Shown here piece by piece: positions 7,635-15,616 of a stretch of 64,000 nt of DNA. Made by a program: the position numbers and the translations under genes. Numbering within the stretch: the first letter of the stretch is position 1; each line of letters opens with the position of its first letter. Origin of the DNA: Nitrospina sp. (lineage in GTDB: Bacteria; Nitrospinota; Nitrospinia; Nitrospinales; VA-1); the NCBI GenBank assembly GCA_018653085.1, contig JABIAY010000016.1, forward strand, positions 59,135 to 123,134, read 5' to 3'. Below the pieces are notes generated by a model. The model searched no databases. It saw only the letters and a program-made list of their open reading frames with translations, and was not told where the DNA came from.

Positions 7635-8315
7635 TTAACTTCCCTCACACCTTGGAGAGGCTCTGTAGCCCAAAGCCTCTGCGTCAAGAAAATTTCCAAA
7701 ATTGATATAGCCCTTTGTGCTTTTAGGGTAGTCCCTGCAGTCCGGCCATTCATAAATCCGGGTTTTAGGGTTGCCCAACAAGCCGTAACTCAAAAACAAG
7801 TCATAGTCCATATTCTCCGGGATGGTTGGAGGGGAGGGGAGCCTGTTTTCCCGGCGGAACTCCCAGGGCGGGACGGGAGATTCCTGAACCCACAGACCCA
7901 GGTTTTTCTGCCAGGCTTTATATTCCAGCTTTTCAAGAAAACTGCTGTGGGGGTGCTTCACCCTGTAATGCCAGGCCAGTCCCGCTTTGAGCATTTCCTC
8001 GTTCAACAATTTACCATCAGGCAAAAATACCTCTCCAATCAAGCGACCATACTTGTCCTTAAAGGTGTAATTCACCCGCACCGTTTTTCTCCGGGCCAAA
8101 TCCGTTGCCAGCCTTCGGGCTACCTTGCCAAATGGCTGGCCCATTTCCGGAGCATCAATGTCCGACAAACGCACCTTGTACAGTTTATCCCGTTCCGTCT
8201 TTACCGTTAACGTGTCTCCATCCTGGACCTGAACCACCTCGCCGTTTACCGTCTTCAATTCGGCTTGCGGCACCAGAAACAACATCAATACTAATAGGCC
8301 GGATTTTATACCCAT
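7635..8315 (-). CDS. Secreted thermonuclease (SNase-like) family protein
   Basis: A signal peptide covers residues 1 to about 18. The staphylococcal-nuclease fold follows (about 22-130): DGDTLTV, then VRLSDIDAPE carrying the expected Arg, Asp and Glu, and DKYGRLIGEV carrying the second catalytic Arg. These residues support a Ca-dependent nuclease acting in the periplasm or outside. The C-terminal segment after residue 180 (WPDCRDYP ... GYRASPRC) resembles the small Ada-like metal-binding module found behind some SNase domains, with only two cysteines retained. The gene is alone between the sigma-54 regulator and the HATPase regulator and shows no operon partner. Confidence 0.85.
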   Translation of the reverse strand: MGIKSGLLVLMLFLVPQAELKTVNGEVVQVQDGDTLTVKTERDKLYKVRLSDIDAPEMGQPFGKVARRLATDLARRKTVRVNYTFKDKYGRLIGEVFLPDGKLLNEEMLKAGLAWHYRVKHPHSSFLEKLEYKAWQKNLGLWVQESPVPPWEFRRENRLPSPPTIPENMDYDLFLSYGLLGNPKTRIYEWPDCRDYPKSTKGYINFGNFLDAEALGYRASPRCEGS

Positions 8316-8360
8316 AAAAAAGGAACCATAAATTGTTATTCTCTCATCCCTATTTTATCA

Positions 8361-8476
8361 CCCCACTAGGCGTGTGGCGGTGATATTCTTCCACAGCTTT
8401 CCTGCCCCGAAGGGGTACAACGTGCAAACTCTTTTTACCGCTATCAAAAAGTTATCTCGGCTTGAGAAGTCTTTGC
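8361..8476. repeat. Interspersed repeat modules
   Basis: CCACTAGGCGTGTGGC (8363-8378) is a variant end module. TGCCCCGAAGGGGTACA (about 8403-8419) is the hairpin module. It fills the gap between the nuclease gene and the end of the HATPase gene. Confidence 0.6.
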
Positions 8477-9517
8477 TCATTGCCCCTGCGGCGAGCAGCG
8501 TTCGAGCATGAACTGGACATCATCGTTGGCATTGATATGTTCGATTTTTATTTCGGGGTATTTGGACTGAAACACACGAAACACCTCATCGACAAACCCC
8601 TGACCAACAGTAGAAATACCCTTAAAATCTAAAACCACATGTTTAAACTTTTCCAGCCCCAAACAAATGCGCCGCGCCTGCGACCGCGAGACGTATCGTT
8701 CGTCACCTAATATGCTTAGCTTGACTGGAAAACGGGTCTTATCAAACTTTGGCATTCCATCAGAATTTTCTTCTGTAAATTCTGCAAAAACATCCTGTAG
8801 TTTTCTTTCAGATCGAAAACCAATAGTCATAAACAATGCTGTTCCCTCTCCTCTTGGAGAGTCTTGAGCCTCTAAAAACCAATCCTCTTCTACGAAGTTT
8901 CTTAAAAAACTACTGCCTTTTGAGCTAATTGAGAACTCATCGAACGCCCGGGACGTGAAATAAATGCCCTCGCCGGTATGATTTTTTGGGTCTGTCGTGC
9001 ATTTACCTTTTGCAAGAAGCAAAATACATTCTCTATCATCCTCTAGGTTCTTGTCCCTCTTTATCTTGTTATAGATTCCAATTCCATTATCACAAATCCA
9101 AATTCTTACCAAATTCGGTTCCCACTCCGACCTTATATATACTTCTTTGCCTTCTGAATGGTCGATGGCGTTGTTGAGCATTTCGAGAAAACCGTATTCA
9201 CAAATATCCCGAATATTCTTAGGGAGCGTTTCAAAATCCTGTAGAAAATTTTCTTTCCAGACTTCATCCTCCGCGACTCCATCCTTCAAAGAAACTGTCA
9301 CTTCTTTATTCTTTTCAGTCTTTAAAAAATATTGCACCTGCCGCGTGGTGCCAGATTTAATGATCTTTCCATCGCGAAGCAAGCGATTCAAATGCCGGTG
9401 AACCGTTGTGCGACTGCACGAAAATGCCTCGGCGGTTTTGGCAACGATATTTTTCGGGTGCACCGGTATTTTCGCTAAAAGATAGGTGCGAATTTCTTCC
9501 GCCTGGTTTTTTACCAT
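8477..9517 (-). CDS. wHTH - HATPase - STAS-like (DUF4325) regulator
   Basis: Three parts are visible in 346 residues. Residues 1-65 form a winged helix-turn-helix (CSRTTVHRHLNRLLRDGKI). Residues 95-220 form a GHKL-type ATPase fold (EMLNNAIDHSEG for the N-box, ICDNGIGI for the G1 box, GEGIYFTSRAF for the lid). The last 80 residues look like a STAS-like DUF4325 domain (VVLDFKGISTVGQGFVDEVF). This layout suggests a one-component switch combining DNA binding, ATP binding and an anti-anti-sigma-like module, but the ligand and targets are unknown. A 19-bp perfect dyad 33 nt upstream of the start and further TATAACTA sites suggest autoregulation. Confidence 0.8.
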   Translation of the reverse strand: MVKNQAEEIRTYLLAKIPVHPKNIVAKTAEAFSCSRTTVHRHLNRLLRDGKIIKSGTTRQVQYFLKTEKNKEVTVSLKDGVAEDEVWKENFLQDFETLPKNIRDICEYGFLEMLNNAIDHSEGKEVYIRSEWEPNLVRIWICDNGIGIYNKIKRDKNLEDDRECILLLAKGKCTTDPKNHTGEGIYFTSRAFDEFSISSKGSSFLRNFVEEDWFLEAQDSPRGEGTALFMTIGFRSERKLQDVFAEFTEENSDGMPKFDKTRFPVKLSILGDERYVSRSQARRICLGLEKFKHVVLDFKGISTVGQGFVDEVFRVFQSKYPEIKIEHINANDDVQFMLERCSPQGQ

Positions 9518-9549
9518 CTTGAACCGCCAACAAATTATTTAAAAATCCC

Positions 9550-9593
9550 TTATTACCACTAGTTATAAATATAATTATAACTAGTGGTAATAA
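9550..9593. promoter_or_regulatory. Large perfect dyad, probable operator of the wHTH/HATPase gene
   Basis: TTATTACCACTAGTTATAA (9550-9568) and its exact reverse complement (9575-9593) flank a 6-nt AT spacer. The 19-bp arms without mismatch lie just upstream of the minus-strand start at 9517, where promoter elements would be expected. The inner part TATAACTA recurs at 9659, 9681 and 9703. Confidence 0.7.
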
Positions 9594-9658
9594 GAATGTC
9601 AATTGAGATAACTCAAGAATTTAGCTCAAAAACACGCTATATATAGATGATTAGCAAC

Positions 9659-9710
9659 TATAACTACACAATTTATTAATTATAACTAGTTTAGCGCCTG
9701 TTTATAACTA
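9659..9710. promoter_or_regulatory. Three TATAACTA direct repeats with exact 22-bp period
   Basis: TATAACTA starts at 9659, 9681 and 9703, that is two helical turns apart each time, in an AT-rich stretch. The motif matches the inner arm of the dyad at 9550-9593. An iteron-like operator for the same regulator is the simplest reading. Confidence 0.6.
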
Positions 9711-9807
9711 TTGGAGTGAGGGTTTGTAACGGGTTACAACGAAGAGAGGCAGGGAGGTTCTAAATCACCCCAGCCCCTCTTTATAAAAGAGAGGCCTTTG
9801 CACAACC

Positions 9808-9880
9808 CGTCGTTGCGAGCGGAGCGAAGCAATCCAGCGAAACTCTGGATCGCCACGCCGCTTTGCGGCTCGCGAAGACG
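9808..9880. repeat. REP-like palindromic element
   Basis: CGTCGTTGCGAGCGGAGCGA at the left and GGCTCGCGAAGACG at the right form a long imperfect dyad of the kind widely seen as intergenic REP elements in environmental bacteria. It is followed at about 9895-9935 by a second REP-like segment (GTCATGCTGAGGCTCTCGAA). Neither resembles the GGCCCCACGCCTAGTGG family that dominates the window. The remainder of 9711-9996 holds nothing else recognisable. Confidence 0.6.
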
Positions 9881-9996
9881 ACCCTGTGGGGCTTGGTGTG
9901 TCATGCTGAGGCTCTCGAAGCATCTCGCCCTTCTGCTTTTTGACTTACGCAAAGCTCTCTGTAAAAGAAGGGTCCATATATATGCGGACTAGCGGA

Positions 9997-10815
9997 TTAA
10001 GTGGTTTTTCTCGACCTGAGAACCAGAAAAACACCGGCAAGCAACAGGAAAATACTATAAAAACTGCCTCGGCTGAGGTCCATAATGAGCGGCGCATCGG
10101 GTTCTCTAAACTGTTCTCCGAAAATCCGCACCACCGCATAGATCGCCAGAAATTCCCCCGTCAATCTCCCTGGAGTTGCCAGGACATCTGTCTTCCACAA
10201 CCGCCATTGGCTGTACGCCAGCAATAAGGCCCCCTCTAGTCCGGCTTCATAAAGTTGTGACGGATGCCTGGGAGCGATTTGTTCCAAAGGAGTTCTAAGC
10301 AGGGAGGCACTTTGAGGAAAGATCACCGCCCAGGAAACATCCGTGACCTTGCCCCACAGTTCCCCGTTGATGAAATTGGCGATGCGTCCCAGCAAAATTC
10401 CCGGTGGCACCAGAGGGCAGAGCAGGTCGCCGAGTTGCAGAAAAGAAAGTTTCAGTTTTTTCGCCACCCACCAGCAGGCCACAAGCACACCGATGAACCC
10501 ACCGTGACTGGCCATGCCTCCCTTCCAAACCTGCAATATGATCCAGGGTCGATTGAGCGTGTCGTCTAATGCGTAGAACAGCATGTATCCCATTCGCCCG
10601 CCCAGCAACACCCCGATCATCATGGCGGTGATGGTGTACGACTGCTGTTCGGGAGTGAGCGTGGCCTTGCCATGTTTGCAAAAAAGGTGCAGAAACCACA
10701 TTCCAGCCAGGAAACCCAGCGCATAGGCCAATCCGTAATAACGGATGCCGAAACTTTCTGTGAACTGGAAAAGAAAGGGATCTAGATCGTGAACCCAGTA
10801 ATCGGTTTTAGACAC
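9997..10815 (-). CDS. lgt: Prolipoprotein diacylglyceryl transferase
   Basis: Lgt transfers diacylglycerol from phosphatidylglycerol to the lipobox cysteine of prelipoproteins in the inner membrane. The signature GRIANFINGELWG is present, along with the early YGLAYALGFLAG region, GGMASHGGFIG and HPSQLYEAGLEG, all typical of the enzyme. The 272 residues and about seven hydrophobic helices are normal. It lies 47 nt downstream of hemB in the same orientation, so the two may be co-transcribed. With lnt at 58242-59801 it accounts for two of the three lipoprotein maturation steps. Many lipobox proteins in this window are its likely substrates. Confidence 0.95.
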   Translation of the reverse strand: MSKTDYWVHDLDPFLFQFTESFGIRYYGLAYALGFLAGMWFLHLFCKHGKATLTPEQQSYTITAMMIGVLLGGRMGYMLFYALDDTLNRPWIILQVWKGGMASHGGFIGVLVACWWVAKKLKLSFLQLGDLLCPLVPPGILLGRIANFINGELWGKVTDVSWAVIFPQSASLLRTPLEQIAPRHPSQLYEAGLEGALLLAYSQWRLWKTDVLATPGRLTGEFLAIYAVVRIFGEQFREPDAPLIMDLSRGSFYSIFLLLAGVFLVLRSRKTT

Positions 10816-10862
10816 GTTGGGGAAGACCTCTAATCAAGTTAGAAGAGCAGAGAACCTGAAAA

Positions 10863-11834
10863 CTACTTTTGCATAAAGGAGGCAGCGTCGAGTGCGCCAT
10901 AGGTGAAGATCATATCCGCTCCGGCCCGGCGCAGGCTGATAAGGGATTCTATCAGACAGCTTTCATAATCGAGCCAACCTTTTTCGGCGGCGGCTTTCAG
11001 CATGGCATATTCTCCGCTGACATGGTAGGCGGCGATGGGGAGCGCGGAATGCTCACGTGTTAACCGTATAATGTCCAGATAAGGCAGGCCGGGTTTGATC
11101 AGCAACCAGTCCGCGCCTTCCTCTTCATCCGACATGATTTCCCGTATCGCCTCACGAGCATTGGCCGGATCCATTTGATAGGTTTTTTTATCGCCCTCTT
11201 TGGGAGCGGAATCGAGCGCATCACGAAACGGGCCATAAAACGCCGAAGCGTATTTCGCGCAGTAACTGCAAATCAGCACATCCGGAAATCCGGCATCGTC
11301 CAGAGCCCAGCGTATGGCCTCGACCCGACCATCCATCATGTCGGAAGGCGCTACCACATCGGCTCCCGCCTGAGCCTGGGCCACTGCCATTTCGGCAAGC
11401 AGGGGGAGCGTTTCATCGTTCAGGATTTTGCCGTCTTGTACCAGCCCGTCATGTCCATCACAGGAATAAGGGTCCAACGCAACATCGGTGATAACCAGCA
11501 TTCCGGGAATAGTTTTTTTCAGTTCCTTTACCGCCCGTTGCAGGAGTCCGTTGGGATTGAGGCTTTCTGTGCCCTCTGAATTTTTCAAAGAATCGTCCAG
11601 AGCCGGAAAGAGGGCCACTGCCGGAATCCCCAAATCAAATGCCCGCTGGCAATCAGCAACGAGCTGATCAATAGAAAGCCTCGAGATACCCGGCATCGAC
11701 ACAATCGGGGTGCGAAGGTTATTTCCCTCCTGAACAAAAGCGGGCCAGACCAGGTTGGCCGGACTCACCACTGTTTCCCGGATCAGTCCACGAATGGCTG
11801 GATTCAATCGGTTTCTTCTTGGACGATTTATCAT
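10863..11834 (-). CDS. hemB: Delta-aminolevulinic acid dehydratase (porphobilinogen synthase)
   Basis: HemB condenses two 5-aminolevulinate molecules into porphobilinogen, the second committed step of haem and sirohaem synthesis. The Schiff-base lysine is in LLIKPGLPYLD and the other catalytic lysine in SYCAKYASAFYGPFRDA. The metal-site segment reads DVALDPYSCDGHDG rather than the cysteine-triad form DVCLCEYT; it is therefore the Asp-rich, non-zinc (Mg-type) variant, although one stray Cys is present. The 323 residues are normal. High haem demand would fit an organism that respires through nitrite oxidoreductase and c-type cytochromes. Confidence 0.95.
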   Translation of the reverse strand: MINRPRRNRLNPAIRGLIRETVVSPANLVWPAFVQEGNNLRTPIVSMPGISRLSIDQLVADCQRAFDLGIPAVALFPALDDSLKNSEGTESLNPNGLLQRAVKELKKTIPGMLVITDVALDPYSCDGHDGLVQDGKILNDETLPLLAEMAVAQAQAGADVVAPSDMMDGRVEAIRWALDDAGFPDVLICSYCAKYASAFYGPFRDALDSAPKEGDKKTYQMDPANAREAIREIMSDEEEGADWLLIKPGLPYLDIIRLTREHSALPIAAYHVSGEYAMLKAAAEKGWLDYESCLIESLISLRRAGADMIFTYGALDAASFMQK

Positions 11835-11919
11835 GGCGTATCTTATTGTTGGAAAAGGCGTTTAACCTGATCTGAGAAGGATAACGAATCGTGTCTGGCT
11901 TTGCAACCTAAAGCAAAGC

Positions 11920-11943
11920 CCTGCCGAGGATTCGACAGGGCTT
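11920..11943 (-). terminator. Terminator-like hairpin downstream of tRNA-Asn
   Basis: On the minus strand AAGCCCTG pairs with CAGGGCTT around a loop and is followed by TGCTTT, a short U-rich tract. It lies about 36 nt beyond the tRNA-Asn 3' end. Confidence 0.5.
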
Positions 11944-11978
11944 GAGGATCTATGCCTCTAAAACAAGAGGACTGAAAC

Positions 11979-12053
11979 TGGCTCCGGTGAGAGGACTCGA
12001 ACCTCTAACAACTCGATTAACAGTCGAGTGCGCTACCATTGCGCCACACCGGA
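11979..12053 (-). tRNA. tRNA-Asn (GTT)
   Basis: The minus strand folds into a standard cloverleaf: acceptor TCCGGTG/CACCGGA, anticodon loop with GTT (CTGTTAA), T-loop GTTCGAGTC, discriminator G and an encoded CCA. It is a single gene between hemB and recR, with no other tRNA adjacent. Confidence 0.95.
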
Positions 12054-12125
12054 ATGGTTTTTTCGTATAGGATCAAAACATTGAAATTTAATCGTTTTAT
12101 ATCACATTGTCAAGCGATTTTGAAC

Positions 12126-12215
12126 CCACTAGGCGTGGGGCCAATATGCCATCGCTTTATTTGGCGAGCAGGAAGTACAGGCGGCTCAACGAGTCGTTGC
12201 CCAGTTGCCCCTGCG
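12126..12215. repeat. Near full-length interspersed repeat (type 1)
   Basis: Begins with CCACTAGGCGTGGGGCC and continues through GCCATCGCTTTATTTGGCGA and CAGGCGGCTCAACGAGTCG. The same order occurs in reverse at 18180-18250 and, with variation, at 31764-31843, defining an element of about 80 bp. Confidence 0.8.
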
Positions 12216-12285
12216 GCTAGCAGTTAGCGAAAAACAGAAGTCAGCCAACCCTCCCCAGGCCCCTCCCTATGAAGGGAGGGGATAT

Positions 12286-12352
12286 AAGAGTATTGCGCTT
12301 GATGGCGTTGCTTGCTTCACGGGCAATGCAGTACCGGCCCCACGCCTAGTGG
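12286..12352. repeat. Interspersed repeat (type 2)
   Basis: Runs from GAGTATTGCGCTTGATGGC through CACGGGCAATGCAGT to GGCCCCACGCCTAGTGG (12336-12352), matching 762-832 closely. Its right end abuts the recR stop codon at 12353. Confidence 0.8.
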
Positions 12353-12955
12353 TTAGCCCATTTCCAGTCGCCCTTCCATTGATTTCAGCAGGGTCACGGA
12401 GTCGGCATATTCAATATCCGAGCCCACCGGAAGGCCTCTGGCGATCCGCGTGACTTTGACCTCCGGAAACGGTTTCAAAACTTTGGAGATATAAACTGCG
12501 GTGGATTCGCCTTCCATATCAGGATTGGTTGCCAGGATAACCTCCTTGATTCCCGGCTTACTGACTTTCTCTTTCAACACTTCAATGTTCAGGTCATCGG
12601 GTCCAATGCCGTCCAGCGGAGAAATAACCCCCATGAGCACATGATACACCCCTTTGAAATAACCCATATTTTCCATCACATAAACATCGTGCGGTTCTTC
12701 CACTACGCAAATTTGTGAATGGTCACGGGAGGTGTCGGAACAAATATCGCAGGGTTCTGACTCGGTGATACCGTGGCATATCGAACAGAGGATGATCTTT
12801 TCCTTAAGGTTTTTAATGGCTGAAGCGAGTTTATTCGCCTGATCCGCCTTTCCGCGCATCAAAAAAAACGACAACCGTTCGGCGGTTTTCTGACCAATGC
12901 CAGGAAGCCTCTTCAGTTCATCTATGAGTTCTGTAACAGCGGGTGGTCTTTTCAC
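12353..12955 (-). CDS. recR: Recombination mediator protein RecR
   Basis: RecR works with RecF and RecO to load RecA at single-strand gaps. The HhH region (LPGIGQKTAERL), the four-cysteine zinc finger (CSIC ... CDIC) and the Toprim domain (VVEEPHDVYVME ... ATNPDMEGE) are in the usual order. The 200 residues are standard. It is third in the conserved dnaX-ybaB-recR order, 24 nt downstream of ybaB, and is probably in the same transcript. Confidence 0.97.
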   Translation of the reverse strand: MKRPPAVTELIDELKRLPGIGQKTAERLSFFLMRGKADQANKLASAIKNLKEKIILCSICHGITESEPCDICSDTSRDHSQICVVEEPHDVYVMENMGYFKGVYHVLMGVISPLDGIGPDDLNIEVLKEKVSKPGIKEVILATNPDMEGESTAVYISKVLKPFPEVKVTRIARGLPVGSDIEYADSVTLLKSMEGRLEMG

Positions 12956-12979
12956 GGCAAGACAACTTTAGAGGTGTTT

Positions 12980-13300
12980 TTATGTAAAGAGTCCGGGAAT
13001 TTTCAGACCCCCGGTCAGTTTGGACATTTCATCCTGCGCCTGTTCTTTTACTTTTTTATGAACTTCGTTCATAGCACCGGTGATCAGGTCTTCGAGTACT
13101 TCACGGTCATTCATATTGATCAACTCGTCATCTATATGGATCGAGATAATTTCGTGGAGTCCGTTGGCAACAACCTTCACCATTCCACCGCCGGTAGACA
13201 CCTCCACCGTTTTTTCAGCAAGACCTTCCTGAATTTCGGAAAGCTTGCCCTGCATATCCTGAGCCTGTTTAAATAACGAAGTCCAGCTTTTATCAAACAT
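12980..13300 (-). CDS. ybaB: YbaB/EbfC family nucleoid-associated protein
   Basis: A 106-residue protein with the family pattern: a long amphipathic N-terminal helix with QMQGKLSEIQ-type spacing (QAQDMQGKLSEIQEGLAEKT), then strands with GGGMVKVVANGLHEI and IDDELIN. YbaB dimers bind DNA with low specificity. It lies between dnaX (27 nt upstream) and recR, the most conserved neighbourhood for the gene. Confidence 0.95.
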   Translation of the reverse strand: MFDKSWTSLFKQAQDMQGKLSEIQEGLAEKTVEVSTGGGMVKVVANGLHEIISIHIDDELINMNDREVLEDLITGAMNEVHKKVKEQAQDEMSKLTGGLKIPGLFT

Positions 13301-13327
13301 TGAAGCACCTGTTGTTTAGAGGATATC

Positions 13328-14926
13328 TCATTTCACCACAGTGCCCCCGAAGATGTCCAGAGCATCCTGAATAATTTCTGATTCTGTTTTTTGCCTGCCC
13401 TGATTTTCGTCATTTATAGTTTTTTTTTTCTGCTCGTTTGCAGGAGGGGTAGGTCGGGCCTCGCCCAGCTTAAGGATCACCTGCACCTCATGGCCACTGG
13501 CTGATTGGACCATATCTTTGATGAACTGAATATTTTCCGGGGTTCCCACCATGTCAAGGGTGAAGGAATCTGAAAACATAAGTTGAATTTCTTTTTCGTT
13601 CAGCGCGAGCACCTGACATTTATCCAGGTAATGCTCAAACGGAGGTCGCTTGCGGGAAACTTCCTGGCGGACCTTGGCCCAGATAGAAGGATCAAAAGAA
13701 CCATTATCCGGTTGGACAATAGGTTGGCTTTTCGCTGGGGGTGCATCGCTCTGCGGGGGCGATGCTACGGGTTGGGCCGGCTGAATCTCACCTTCTGCCT
13801 GATTGATCTTGTGAATGAGGTCATCGATTTTTTTGAAAGGCCGGGTTTCGGTCAATCTTAAGATAGCCATTTCAAAAACCATCTGCGCCAGGGAACTACG
13901 CTTCATTTCTGTTTCTGCGCGGGAAAGAATGGTGAACATTTGTTGCAACTCATCGGCGTGGAATCCTTCAGCCTGTTTTTTCAGAACCTCCAAATTACAA
14001 GTATGTGTGTTCAGCAGAGTTTCCGGATTGCGGGAAACTTTGACCATTAGCAGGTTCCTTAAATATTCCATCACGCTCCGGCAAAACAAGCCGAGGTCCT
14101 TACCTTGATTGGCAACATCCTGAACCAGAGCGATTAATTCGGAAGGTTCCCGTTTAATCAGCGACTCCGCGAAAAGTTCCAGAGTGGTCCCCCCGACAAT
14201 ACCGAGCACCGCCTCCACCGAATCGGTATCGACCTTTTTGCCGCTATAGGCAATGACCTGGTCCAGCAGGCTTTGCGCGTCACGCATACTGCCAGCACCA
14301 ATTTTGGAAATTTCCACCAACCCTTTTTCATCAATTTGAATTCCTTCCTGCCCACAAATCAGTTCCAGTTGTTTGGTAATCTGGGCGTTGGAAAGCGGTT
14401 TGAACTCAAAACACTGACAACGGGAAAGAATCGTTTCCGGAATTTTAATCAACTCGGTGGTGGCAAAAATGAAAATAACACGGGGTGGAGGTTCTTCCAG
14501 CGTTTTCAACAGGGCATTGAACGCACTTTTTGAGAGCATATGGACTTCATCAATAATATAAACCTTGTAACGGGCAGAGGATGTGGCGTATTGAACATTG
14601 TCGATGAGGTCGCGCACCTCGGCCACGCCATTATTGGAAGCACCATCAATTTCCTGGACATCGATACAGTTGCCCGCTGTAATTTCTTCGCACAAACTGC
14701 AGGCGCCGCAGGGGTCTACGGTCGGTCCCTTTTCGCAATTGAGAACCCGCGCCAGAATCCGCGCCATGGTGGTTTTTCCTACACCACGTGTGCCGGAAAA
14801 TAAAAACGCGTGTGAAACACGGTTCATTTCAATGGCGTTGGAAAGGGTTCGGACAATATGCTCCTGTCCGATCAATTCACTGAATTTCTGGGGGCGCCAT
14901 TTACGGGCTGAAACCTGGAAGTCCAT
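13328..14926 (-). CDS. dnaX: DNA polymerase III subunits gamma/tau
   Basis: This is the clamp-loader ATPase. The AAA+ domain carries Walker A GTRGVGKTT, a zinc module with four cysteines (CEKGPTVDPCGACSLC) and the DEVHMLSKSAFNALLK Walker B/sensor region. Domain III and a Pro/Gln-rich linker follow, then a tau-like C-terminal part. At 13420-13429 the coding strand has ten consecutive A residues (codons for KKK). Loss of one A gives an immediate TAA, and gain of one A gives TGA four codons on, so slippage would remove the last 27 or so residues in either direction. The gene starts the dnaX-ybaB-recR operon, with the SRP RNA just upstream. Confidence 0.96.
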   Translation of the reverse strand: MDFQVSARKWRPQKFSELIGQEHIVRTLSNAIEMNRVSHAFLFSGTRGVGKTTMARILARVLNCEKGPTVDPCGACSLCEEITAGNCIDVQEIDGASNNGVAEVRDLIDNVQYATSSARYKVYIIDEVHMLSKSAFNALLKTLEEPPPRVIFIFATTELIKIPETILSRCQCFEFKPLSNAQITKQLELICGQEGIQIDEKGLVEISKIGAGSMRDAQSLLDQVIAYSGKKVDTDSVEAVLGIVGGTTLELFAESLIKREPSELIALVQDVANQGKDLGLFCRSVMEYLRNLLMVKVSRNPETLLNTHTCNLEVLKKQAEGFHADELQQMFTILSRAETEMKRSSLAQMVFEMAILRLTETRPFKKIDDLIHKINQAEGEIQPAQPVASPPQSDAPPAKSQPIVQPDNGSFDPSIWAKVRQEVSRKRPPFEHYLDKCQVLALNEKEIQLMFSDSFTLDMVGTPENIQFIKDMVQSASGHEVQVILKLGEARPTPPANEQKKKTINDENQGRQKTESEIIQDALDIFGGTVVK

Positions 14927-14974
14927 TAGAAGAGGGGTGGGGTGATTTCCCCATTTGCTGGATTATAACTCAAA

Positions 14975-15085
14975 GGCAGAATTGCTGGGTGACTCACAGC
15001 ACACATGGGATTTTGCTACCGCTGCTTCCTTCCGGATCTGACGGGTTTCACAAAGCCACGTTGCGTGAGGCCCAACAAAACTGCC
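14975..15085 (-). ncRNA. ffs: Signal recognition particle RNA (4.5S type)
   Basis: The minus strand contains the universal SRP domain IV sequence CCGGAAGGAAGCAGC, preceded by GTCAGAT. The ends pair: GGCAG (15085-15081) with CTGCC (14979-14975), then TTGGG with CCCAG and CCTCAC with GTGAG. The resulting hairpin of about 111 nt is the small bacterial form without the Alu domain. It lies 48 nt upstream of dnaX and pairs with Ffh protein to target membrane proteins. Confidence 0.93.
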
Positions 15086-15101
15086 AATCTTTTACCACTG
15101 G

Positions 15102-15296
15102 GTGCCAGCGTGACGCTGGACCCAGCAGACAATATCTTTATCTCGCGCTCAATCGTTCTCTCAGCTCAATACGCTATTGCATTCTGCCCCTGCGGCGAGC
15201 CACTAGGCGTGGGGCCAGCACACAATGTCTTTATCTCGTGCCCAACCGTTCTCTCAGCCCAATGGGCTATTGCCAGTTGCCTCTCTCGCTAGAGAG
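15102..15296. repeat. Two tandem interspersed repeat copies
   Basis: Holds the CCAGCGTGACGCTGG hairpin (about 15105-15119), then two type-3 segments (ATCTCGCGCTCAATCGTTC and ATCTCGTGCCCAACCGTTC) separated by CCACTAGGCGTGGGGCC (15200-15216). It fills the space between the SRP RNA and tRNA-Ser(GGA). Confidence 0.8.
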
Positions 15297-15386
<90 letters not shown>

Positions 15387-15616
15387 TGCTAAACATAGGG
15401 CCAGCGGGGAGTAACTCCTCCGCTTGACAAGCTCTGTTGTCTTCCCAAAAGCGTGTTGCATTCTAATTTTATCTGCCCCAAGATTCAAGGTCAAAACCAC
15501 TTAAAAAAGCTCAGGCTCTTTATTTTCAATAAGTGCGGTAGAACTGAGCCACTCCACCTGTTAAAATATGGGTCCGGCCATTTTTTCGTTTGAGGCCAAA
15601 ACAGCGAAAACCGAAA

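Noticed and set aside
9659..9710. CRISPR-like array from the 22-bp-spaced TATAACTA repeats
   Set aside because: The repeats are only 8 bp and the spacers 14 bp; there are no cas genes. An operator array fits better.
9808..9935. Phage attachment site or tRNA remnant
   Set aside because: The sequence matches the general form of REP elements (GCGAGCGGAGCGAAGCAATC) and no integrase or tRNA is adjacent.
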